Position numbers and translations under genes: made by a program. A stretch of 64,000 bases of DNA, taken from Chelydra serpentina (Eukaryota; Chordata; Testudines; Chelydridae). The stretch spans positions 4,836,001-4,900,000 of the forward strand of contig JBAIAC010000018.1 in assembly GCA_037349315.1 (NCBI GenBank), given 5' to 3'. Below are positions 57,011-64,000 of this stretch, piece after piece; position 1 is the stretch's first letter; every line of letters starts with the position of its first letter. The notes below the pieces were generated by a model. That model saw only the letters and a program-made list of their open reading frames with translations. It did not search any database and was not told the DNA's origin.

Positions 57011-57540
57011 CTAGGTGGGTTTACTGATGACTTTTCTAATATCAGCTAAAACTATACCAGTCCCCAGTCCGATAGATGAACCCCATCCTCCCTGAATAAC
57101 TGCTGCGCTGTAAACTATGCCTGGATGAGACCTTAGCAACCCTCCACCCCCCATTATATAAATGGCTACGTCCTTGTACACATAACTACTAGCCTTGTTA
57201 ACCTTCAGAGGATTCATGGCTTCCTGCTACACCCTGCGTTGCAACTTAACAGACCAAATAACTTTCGCTCCTGGGAAAAGTTCTAGGATCTGCTTCAAGT
57301 CCCTCTTAGCTCTGAGCATCAAGTCTACCGCTTTGCATGTTCCCAAATCATTTTGTCCGAGAAGAATGACAATCCTATCTGGTGCCTGCTCCCAGGTTGC
57401 CACAGATTTTACAAGGGGCAAGAGGTGGTCCCTTAGCACGCTTCTCCTGCCAAGCCAGTTCAGGACTGAGGTCCAGCTGTGAGCCTCCAGACAAACGAAG
57501 TCCACCTATGCATGCAGTATACAATACGGTGCCTGCAGAT
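57011..57540 (-). pseudogene. SGNH-hydrolase-like relic of the Ngaro element
   Basis: The minus frame 57505-57227 contains DRIVILLGQNDLGT, in which GQND fits block III (GxND) of SGNH esterases, followed by KRDLKQILELFPGAKVIWS, the usual spacing. The next frame (57217-57011) holds NPLKVNKASSYV and a GGGGLLRSHPGI segment. After a one-base shift EDGVHLSDWG appears, matching block V (DxxH). The N-terminal GDS/GHS block is only faintly visible (AHSW). Three or more frame changes and stops make it non-functional. SGNH proteins hydrolyse esters. Why Ngaro elements carry one is not known. Confidence 0.65.
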
Positions 57541-58146
57541 CCACACCATCCTTTGCCTATCCTGTTGCAAACACATGAAATGCAGACATGAGAAAAAAGA
57601 TCTCTGATTCTCAATCTGGGGTCTGATATACATGCTATAGGCATTGGAATGCCAGGGCCCAATTGCCTGAATTGCCCCACCCCCACCTATGTTGCTGATG
57701 TTGCTGCCCTGATCCAGAATGAGTGGGGAAAATGGATTCATGCACAGGGATCCCCAACCTTGTCACCCCCGTCTCAAAACTGTAACAAACCAGTATATAT
57801 TGTGAGGTGGCTCCCATCACCATGAATGAAGAAGAGCTCATCGTTAGCTGTCTTATTTCCATTAATGCCCTCACAGAGCAGATCTTGGCTTTGCTGCTTT
57901 CCTGTAGCATAATGGATTTTCCCCCTGGGCTCGCTGATCTGGCTTTGACATCCTTATGGTTAAGATAACTGATCTATGCTCTGTGTAAACCAGTCTGCTC
58001 CAAAACCCTTCCTGAAGTATCCATCTGCAACCTAGTTGACTGCTCCTAAAAGCCTCAAACACTACCAGGAATGCAGCCTTGAACAAGGCCACTCCTTGTC
58101 CACAACAACAGATGGACTTGAGAATTTGCACCAAATCCATAAGCAA
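57460..58146 (-). pseudogene. Tyrosine recombinase relic of the Ngaro element
   Basis: Minus-strand pieces read ALFKAAFLVVFEAFRSSQLG (the first catalytic Arg lies in this AFR-S-L motif) at about 58100-58040, then a degraded middle, then PTHS (box II His) at 57722. A small deletion shifts the frame there and removes the HxxR arginine. The continuation is AIQAIGPWHSNAYSMYIRPQ, which holds the presumed nucleophile Tyr in YIRP. Such recombinases insert circular cDNA without target duplications, in contrast to integrase-bearing elements. Not functional here. Confidence 0.65.
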
Positions 58147-58195
58147 ATTAACAGTGATAGGCTGAAGTGATTAATCTTTGCAACCACCCCACTAA

Positions 58196-58492
58196 GGCCA
58201 CGTCTACACTACCCGCCCGATTCGGCGGGTAGCAATCGATCTTTTGGGGATCGATTTATCATGTCTAATCTAGACGCGATAAATCGATCCCAGAATGTGC
58301 TCCCGTCAACTCCAGTAATCCACCCCAACGCGAGGAGGTAGCGGAGTCGACGGAGGAGCGGCAGCCTTCGACTTTGCAGGGTCCACCCGGCGAGGTAAGT
58401 CGAGCGAGGTATGTCTACTTTAGCTACGCTATTCATGTAGCTAAAGTTGCGTACCTTACTTCGACCCCCCCCACCATAGTGTAGACCAGCCC
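58196..58492. mobile_element. Harbinger-type MITE, 297 bp, TAA target duplication
   Basis: Inverted ends GGCCACGTCTACACTAC on the left and TAGTGTAGACCAGCCC on the right (GGGCTGGTCTACACTA in reverse complement), TAA on both sides (58193-58195 and 58493-58495). Subterminal palindromes include CCGATTCGGCGGG and ATCGATCTTTTGGGGATCGAT in parts, and GTAGCTAAAGT pairs with ACTTTAGCTAC. It lies within the Ngaro relic, upstream of its recombinase. The frames at 58209-58523 are incidental. Confidence 0.9.
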
Positions 58493-58532
58493 TAAGAAAC
58501 TCTGAACTAAAACCCCACAACAAGGATCTGAG

Positions 58533-59165
58533 TTACCATGCAGTGTACTGACAAATATAAGACCCATTAGGTGACTGGAGATCGATGATGTCAACCTCGG
58601 GTTGCCAATGACGCCGCGTATTGAAGCACCCGGTCCTCCAGAATAGGTTACAACACGGACAGGCCCTCACTTTCCTGAAATTGCACAAAATCATAATTAC
58701 TCTCGTAGTTCCTGAACATTCACAGAGCTGCTGATCTCTGGGCAATTCTGAAAGCCACCGTACATCAAGTGCTAGCAGCATTGATTCATGTTCTTTGCTG
58801 GCTGAGGGATTTTTGGAGCTGGCCCTCAATCTGAAAATGAGGGAATGCATCAACTATGTCATTATCAACCCCAGGTGTATGTAGTACATATACCCTTACC
58901 AACCTTCTAACCTTGGGTGATCTGGAGGACTGGCGATTGATAACATTTACCACCATGTTGTCACTCCAGAAACAAACCCTCTTGTTAACAAACTCTGTTT
59001 CCCAAATAATCACTGCCAATAAAATGGGAAAAAATTCCAGCAATGTTACAACCCCCACCCCCTTTTTGTATCCACACAACCCCTGCCTTGATTAAAATAC
59101 CCCCAACCCGGTTCCTTGTGAAGCATCTACATGGATCTTCAAATCAGCCTCAAGTATCTGCTCCT
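58533..59165 (-). pseudogene. RNase H region (and following linker) of the Ngaro element
   Basis: In one minus frame HVDASQGTGLGVF carries the first catalytic Asp, then a stop. Downstream in the same frame LLEFFPILLAVIIWE supplies the Glu, and VCFWSDNMVVNVINRQSSRS supplies the second Asp in the WSDN motif typical of DIRS/Ngaro RNase H, followed by a LHTPGVDNDIVDAFP tail (the usual HVPG-DN-AD-SR segment). The frame at 58853-58533 continues the linker towards the recombinase. Broken by at least one stop. The reverse transcriptase upstream is absent. Confidence 0.7.
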
Positions 59166-59241
59166 TCCTCCAAAATGAAACCCCATTAAAGTGGCTCAGA
59201 AACCCCCTTGTAGGAGTGCTGTACAAACAGAGAACAAAAGA

Positions 59242-59333
59242 GATGGTCTTTTCCAGATGGAGCTGACAATTTCAATAGTAAGAATTACGTAAGTGTTTGC
59301 ACAATCCTACCCCAATGCTCTGTTTCCTGATCA
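59242..59333 (-). repeat. Split direct repeat A1 (5' end of the Ngaro relic)
   Basis: Matches A2 at 56485-56579 at roughly three quarters of positions. It lies only about 80 bp from the RNase H piece, showing that gag and reverse transcriptase were lost by internal deletion. Confidence 0.55.
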
Positions 59334-60610
59334 CACCATTTAGGTGCTGCCATAATGCAAATAATAGTTTTCAATGTGAAAATAGCAAAAATGTTTCTTA
59401 AGGTGAACTCTAGTGTAAGAGGGAATTGAATGTATGCAAAATAAAACCGACCTTTCGTGCCAAGTTCTGCAAAATGAAAATGTTGGATTTTTGTGCATTT
59501 CTAAAATGACCACCATAAAATTCTTTCTGGCTAAGTGTTTCAAAAATGAGCAATGATTTTGGGGCACTTTTGTTTTAGGGGTCCAATGTAAGATGCCTTA
59601 AAGGGGCCTATTTTTTTTTTTTTTTTTTTAGAAAGTGCTGAATGCTTTATTTAAAAAATAAAAATGAATATCCAGTCCTTCCTTGGGTTTTTCAGGATTG
59701 AGCACCATCTGCTGAGCCTGAGAACTAGCCAGCCCAGCCTCCAGGCAAATTAGCAAGCTCAGCTGTGTTGTGGTATGACCACCTGGTTGGCTGGCCTGCT
59801 GAGGGAAGCCAGCAGTCTGCTTTTAAGCTCAGCAGCAGCAGGTGGCTGGCTGCTCAGTGCTTGGCCTGCAGCTGTGGTTTCTCTTGCTCCAGTCCTACTT
59901 TTGTCCTCTTCTGCTCCTGCCTTGATCCTGACTCTCTGGTTCCATCCCTTGGCTCTGCTTTTTGGCCCCCTCAGCCTGGCTCTAACTGTTGAGATGGACT
60001 ACCTGAGCGTGACAAAGTTATGTCAAGGTGTGTACCAAGGAGCATTAGTCACTTCTGAAAATCATGTCCTTTTTTAATTAAAATAGTCTTCAGTTTTCAT
60101 GGTGGGTGTATTATTATGATCTTCAACAACTTATCCTGAATGGATCCTTGGTGTTACTCCACTGAAGTCCATGGAGCACTTAATGTGGACCATTAGGTTG
60201 TTGTGAATAACTCGTGGTGTCACTTTACATTCCTATGTGTAAAGAGCAGGAAGACTTTTTTACCACCATCTGCTGTTATGTGAGTCCTGTTTCCTTATGG
60301 TATTCTGGGAGAATAAGGAGACAGGGGAATAGGAAAAGAATGAGACTAATCATGCTGGGAAATGGCAATGAGCATTGCTTAACACTGGCTTGGGCTACAA
60401 TAAATTTACACAGCCATTTAAGCTAGGCAAGCTGCTGCACCCTGTTCCAGGGAGGAGCAGAAGAGAAGGCCTCAATGCGGACTAGAGTGGCTGCAGAGGA
60501 AGCAGCCAATCACAGGGGCTGCAGGAGCAGCAAATCAGATCCCTTTCTACGATACTCCTTCCTAGGTAGTAATTTCCCGTTTTGTATGTGTGCGACTGAT
60601 TGTACCTTCC
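59334..60610. other. Intergenic; pyrimidine-rich repeat-like tract at 59700-60010
   Basis: 59700-60010 is rich in CCTGCTCC, TGGCTCTG and CTTGGCCTGCAG words and resembles, on the other strand, the tract at 6655-6880. The Leu/Ser-rich frames at 59765-60077 are a consequence. A T-run lies at 59612-59630. No gene recognised. Confidence 0.45.
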
Positions 60611-60613
60611 TAA

Positions 60614-60629
60614 GGGTATGTCTACACTA
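60614..60629. repeat. Left terminal inverted repeat of the Harbinger element
   Basis: GGGTATGTCTACACTA, with TAA immediately outside. The partner is expected outside the window. Confidence 0.85.
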
Positions 60630-60991
60630 TGAGACTAGTTCGATTTTTGTGAAACCGAACTTGGCAACCCGATATTGCGTGGTCGATTGTTCGAATCCAC
60701 ATTAGGGATCTTAATTCGAATTTCCGAGTCCACAGTAAGGGGGCAAGCGTCCACATTGCAAGCGGTGCACTGTGAGTAGCTATCCCACAGTTCCCGCAGT
60801 CCCCGCTGCCCACTGGAATTCTGGGTGAAGCCCCCAGTGCCTTGTGGGACCGAAATTGTGTCAAGGGTCGTTATACATAAATTTCGTTACTTGACCCACA
60901 CTTCCGCCTTCCCTACGTGAAAGCGCCGGCGGGTAATGAATTCGTGCCCTTTTCCTGTGGCTGTTAGCTCGTACGCCACAGGACAGAGAGC

Positions 60992-62275
60992 ATGGAGCCC
61001 TCCGCGGTTATCGCTGATGTTCTGTCTGTTGCAAACTCCTCGCGCCTTATAGCGCACCTTTTCCAGACTCTGATGCAGAGAAATCGGGAGAGGAGGCAAC
61101 GGAAGCTCTGGGAGTACTTGAACTCTGAGAGGGGCATGGACCTCTCGCAAAGCGCTGGACCCCGGCCCCTAGACATCATGGTGGCAATGGGTCACGTTGA
61201 TTCTGTGGAACGGCGATTCTGGGCAAGGGAAACAAGCACTGACTGGTGGGACCGCATAGTGGTGCAGGTCTGGGATGAGTCCCAGTGGCTGCGAAACTTT
61301 CAGATGCGTAAGAGCACTTTCATGGAACTTTGTGAGTTGCTGTCCCCTGCCCTGAAGCGCCAAGACACCCGGATGCGAGCAGCCCTGACTATCCAGAAGT
61401 GAGTGGCCATAGCCCTGTGGAAGCTTGCAACACCTGACAGCTACCGGTCAGTAGCGAACCAATTTGGAGTGGGCAAGTCTACCGTGGGGGTTGCTGTGAT
61501 GCAGGTAGCCCATGCTATTGTTGACCTGCTGCTCCCCAAAGTAGTGACCCTTGGAGACGTGCAGGCGATCATAGATGGCTTCGCTGCGATGGGATTCCCA
61601 AACTGCGGTGGGGCCATAGATGGAACACACATCCCTATCCTGGGACCGGAGCACCAGGGCAGCCAGTACATTAACCGAAAGGGCTATTTTTCTATGGTAC
61701 TGCAAGCATTAGTGGACCACAAAGGACGTTTTACGAACATCAATGTTGGGTGGCCAGGCAAGGTTCATGATGCTCGAGTTTTCAAAAACTCTGGTCTGTT
61801 TAGACGTCTGCAACAGGGGGTTTATTTTCCGGACCGCAAAATCACTGTTGGGGATGTGGAGATGCCAACAGTGATCCTAGGGGACCCTGCCTACCCTCTA
61901 ATGCCATGGCTCATGAAGCCATACACGGGAGCCCTCGACACTGAAAAGGAGCTCTTCAATTACCGCCTGAGCAAGTGTAGAATGGTGGTGGAGTGTGCCT
62001 TTGGCCGTCTCAAAGGCAGATGGCGAAGCTTACTGACTCGTTCCGACCTCAGCCCTAAAAATATCCCCATTGTGATTGCAGCGTGCTGTGTGCTCCACAA
62101 TCTCTGTGAGATCAAGGGGGAGACGTTTATGGTGGGCTGGGAGGTTGAGGCAAATCGCCTGTCAGCAGATTACGCTCAGCCAGACACCAGGGCGATTAGA
62201 AGATCACAGCGGGACGCGCTGCGCATCCGGGAAGCATTGAAAGCTCGCTTCCAAACAGAGCAGGGTAACCAGTGA
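60992..62275 (+). pseudogene. PIF/Harbinger DDE transposase (HARBI1-like) with one in-frame TGA
   Basis: The product would cut and paste the element in the nucleus, together with a Myb-type partner. One frame runs from ATG 60992 to TGA 62273-62275, broken only by TGA at 61400-61402 (codon 137). The 136-codon upstream part is basic and contains WWDRIVVQVWDE. The downstream part has a helix-turn-helix-like segment (YRSVANQFGVGKSTVG, residues 14-29 counted from 61403) and the DDE_Tnp_4 signatures CGGAIDGTHIPI (Asp73), VILGDPAYPLMPWL (Asp161) and MVVECAFGRLKGRW (Glu197). There are 35 residues between the last two, as expected. VGWPGKVHDARVFKNS adds the usual conserved Asp. At 427 codons the length is close to active relatives. 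The TGA could be a CGA changed at a CpG, a sequencing error or allelic. GTG at 61403 is not a convincing start. Confidence 0.9.
61400..61402 (+). other. In-frame stop inside the transposase
   Basis: The frame reads CAG AAG TGA GTG GCC, continuous before and after, with no indel. Methylated CpG decay (CGA to TGA) is the simplest cause. Confidence 0.85.
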
Positions 62276-62963
62276 CTGTTACACTTCCGTAAACAGATAC
62301 TGAACCTTCCCCTGTGTCTTTACACAGGTTCCGTTGCCCATCCTCTCCCATTTCCAACCCCATTCCCCCTCCTTCGATCAACACTTTAAAGGCACAGTAA
62401 AGGAATTGTTTTTTTATTTGGACCGTCTCCTGAACTGGTTTGTGGGTTACGGTTTTAACCGTGTACGCATACCGCGGTTGGGGAGCGGGTGGAGTGTGGG
62501 AAAGTACCCTTCAAAGGGGAATGACATGATCCTGCCCACAGAGCAGCCCTAAGTGCTGGACTTCTTCTTTAAAGGGACCATTAACCTCTCCTACTCGCAT
62601 GTGTGTGTGGTGTGGTCTCTGTGACTTTGTCGTTGTGAATATCGGCTACTGATCCCCCGGTTCATTGATCTATCTGGAAGGCTATTGCCAGCCCCTAAAG
62701 ATCAGCGGCCACCCTCCCACAGCGGACAACGAACCACCCAACCACCAACCCCACGTAGAGAACCTTGAAACCTACACACAGAATGAAAGGTGTGCTTACT
62801 GCATGCAATTTTTACTGTGCCTGTCACTGCATCTGTTACCCTGTCTGCACCCTCGGTTGTGCCTCTGTCCTGTGCACTTACAAACCCCGTGAACCAATAA
62901 CCAGAGAAACAAACGGTCCCGTTTAAAACACTCTGGGAAAAATCAGAGTACCAAAAAACCAGT

Positions 62964-62969
62964 TTTATT
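62964..62969 (-). terminator. Poly(A) signal AATAAA for the Myb-type gene
   Basis: TTTATT on the plus strand reads AATAAA on the minus strand, about 80 bp after the stop at 63048. The convergent transposase gene ends at 62275, leaving about 690 bp between the two. Confidence 0.6.
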
Positions 62970-63047
62970 AAACTGAACATTAAGTTAACATGGAACCTGG
63001 GAAGGGAGGTGTTGAGGGCTGCGGCTGGAGGGAGGGGAAGGAAAATT

Positions 63048-63529
63048 CTAAGGTTTTGGCACTAACAGGCTTCTGCTACTGGAGCAGTCTGCAGGGGTGG
63101 AGTAAATATTTCCACGCACCCTGCCTCCCCTTGTCCTAGTGCCTTTTAGAGAGTGAACCACCGGACTTTGTGGCGGGGGAGGGCGGCTGGAAAGAACATA
63201 TAGAGGTGCTCTTTCCTCCTGTGACCTGTCCTGAAGAACATCAACCAGGCGCCGGAGCGTGTCGGTTTGCTCCCTCATTAGTCCCAGCATTGCTTGGGTC
63301 GCCTGCTGATCCTCCTGCCACCACCTGTCCTCGCGCGCTTCAGCACTCTGCTCCCGTTCCATGGCTGCTTGCTTGTACCATGCAACGTCCTCTCTCCGCT
63401 GTGCCGCCTCCCTCTGTGACAACATCATTAATTCAGAGAACATGTCGTCCCGGGTTCTCTTTTTGCGCCGCCTTATCTGGAGTAGCCCGTGGGACGGAGA
63501 GGCACCGGTAGGGCGGGAGACACTCGCAC
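63048..63529 (-). CDS. Last exon of the Harbinger Myb/SANT-type accessory protein
   Basis: The partner protein of Harbinger transposases binds DNA through an N-terminal Myb/SANT-like domain and helps recruit the transposase to the element ends and the nucleus. Here only the C-terminal exon lies in the window. The minus frame opens after a good acceptor (CACTCCCTTTCCCTCATCCTGCAG in parts, exon from 63529) and reads IRRRKKRTRDDMFSELM (a basic, nuclear-signal-like start), a Glu/Arg/Gln-rich helical stretch (REDVAWYKQAAMEREQSAEA, EDRWWQEDQQATQAML) likely to be coiled coil, LMREQTDTLRRLVDVLQDR, and a Pro/Ser tail with RTRGGRVRGN. Stop at 63048-63050. The frame upstream of 63529 to 63617 is intron read-through. 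No break is visible in the exon. The DNA-binding domain must be upstream, beyond 64000. Confidence 0.8.
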
Positions 63530-63889
63530 CTGCAGGATGAGGGAAAGGGAGTGAATTCCTCAGAAAGATACTTTTTGCAGAATAATGAGCATACTCTTTC
63601 ACCGTGATTAGGACCAAACACAGTGCCTATCACATGTAAACGTACTACAAGGTCAAATAGTATGCCTTAAGGCTGAGTGTCTGGGGTGCCGGTATACGGA
63701 TCCCAGAAGCCTTGCCGTACAGTGAAAATCACCTCTCTGAAGACCATGGTAAGGTGATGAGTTAGGACTGCTGAGAGATTGCTTCACAGCAGTGCTCTAC
63801 TCCCATCTCTCAGTCACTGTTCCTGGCGGCGGGCAGGAAATGCAGCTGGCCAAACCGCTAATCTACAGCGGCTTTCCTAACCCCCCACC

Positions 63890-64000
63890 CTCCGCGTGGC
63901 CGCTCCCGGGAACCAAAAATGCCCGCGAACCGCTCAGCATGAACGGCTCGCCTACCCTTCCCCCCCTCCGCGTGCCCGCTCCCGGGAACCAAAAATGCCC
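63890..64000. repeat. Tandem repeat, period 76 bp, running off the window
   Basis: CTCCGCGTG-CCGCTCCCGGG followed by AACCAAAAATGCCC occurs at 63890-63924 and again at 63966-64000, with GCGAACCGCTCAGCATGAAC between. It lies in the intron of the Myb-type gene, inside the transposon. Confidence 0.85.

Larger units (their letters stand above)
56425..59333 (-). mobile_element. Ngaro/DIRS-type tyrosine-recombinase retrotransposon relic
   Basis: Minus-strand element whose pieces run 5' to 3' as RNase H (59165-58786), tyrosine recombinase (58146-57590) and SGNH hydrolase (57540-57011). It is flanked by two repeat types. A copies are at 59242-59333 and 56485-56579 (ACAATCCT, CCCCAAT and TCCTGATCA or TTCTGATCA words). 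B copies are at 56923-56973 and 56425-56475 (AGTACCTG, GCTGGA, TCCACCACAAGGA). In element sense the order is A1-ORFs-B1-A2-B2, the split direct repeats known for Ngaro elements. Gag and most of the reverse transcriptase are missing, and all frames are broken. A Harbinger MITE lies inside. Vertebrate Ngaro elements are known to carry a hydrolase, which fits. Confidence 0.7.
60614..64000 (+). mobile_element. PIF/Harbinger DNA transposon, near full length, right end outside window
   Basis: Left end GGGTATGTCTACACTA directly after TAA (60611-60613), the expected 3-bp duplication. It carries a DDE transposase (plus) and, convergent to it, the last exon of a Myb/SANT-type gene (minus), the two-gene plan of animal Harbinger elements. 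Its first 16 bp share GTCTACACTA with the MITE at 58196. The element is more GC- and CpG-rich than its surroundings. The right terminus and the DNA-binding exon of the second gene lie beyond 64000. Confidence 0.9.

Noticed and set aside
59765..60077. Leu/Ala/Ser-rich possible membrane protein
   Set aside because: Two overlapping frames in a pyrimidine-rich repeat-like tract with no conserved features.
61441..61705. Minus-strand frames opposite the transposase
   Set aside because: They are shadows of the transposase coding strand.
61403..62275. Separate 290-codon transposase gene starting at GTG 61403
   Set aside because: It is in frame with the 136 codons before it, and GTG is not a usual animal start. 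One gene with an internal stop explains it better.
1..64000. CRISPR arrays, operons or bacterial-style genes
   Set aside because: No regularly spaced direct repeats and no ribosome-binding or operon structure. All evidence points to a vertebrate nuclear genome.

Overview
This window looks like non-coding nuclear DNA from a cryptodiran turtle. The lineage call rests on repeats: two copies of a tRNA-headed SINE with a CR1-type tail (the layout of the cryptodire Pol III SINE family), many CR1 LINE pieces in both orientations, a Penelope-type terminal hairpin, several short hAT and Harbinger elements with readable target-site duplications (TSDs), and a two-gene PIF/Harbinger transposon. I recognise no intact host protein-coding gene, rRNA or tRNA. 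Two short minus-strand candidate exons (17736-17835 and 47568-47649) have good splice signals and open frames but no recognised homology.

Layout. 1-8.4 kb: mostly unique sequence, with a frameshifted LINE tail (2262-2600), small palindromic repeats and the Penelope hairpin (5730-5904). 8.4-9.4 kb: a composite repeat rich in AGGTGCCTA. 9.4-23 kb: AT-rich, mostly unique, with one SINE, one palindromic compound microsatellite, an old MIR-like SINE hit by a 70-bp TTA-flanked MITE, and a stretch with homeodomain-type motifs that could be a conserved non-coding element. 23-24.7 kb: an LTR-like repeat interrupted by a CR1 tail. 24.7-39.7 kb: mostly unique, with CR1 and SINE relics. 39.8-53.3 kb: repeat-rich, with two solo LTRs with exact 5-bp TSDs (39791-40856 and 46190-46883), a Harbinger MITE, a hAT element inserted into the terminus of a relative, a three-layer CR1/CR1/SINE nest and three further hAT copies. 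53.3-56.4 kb: mostly unique.

56.4-64.0 kb is the most informative part. A minus-strand tyrosine-recombinase retrotransposon relic of Ngaro/DIRS type (56425-59333) keeps pieces of RNase H, tyrosine recombinase and an SGNH hydrolase, flanked by repeats in the order A1-ORFs-B1-A2-B2. A 297-bp Harbinger MITE sits inside it. About 1.3 kb further on, a PIF/Harbinger element begins at 60614 (TSD TAA) and runs off the window. It carries a nearly intact DDE transposase on the plus strand, interrupted by one in-frame TGA, and converging on it from the minus strand the last exon of the partner Myb/SANT-type protein. The transposase and Myb-type proteins act together in mobilising such elements, and the nearby MITE shares the terminal GTCTACACTA, so it is the kind of non-autonomous relative this machinery could move.
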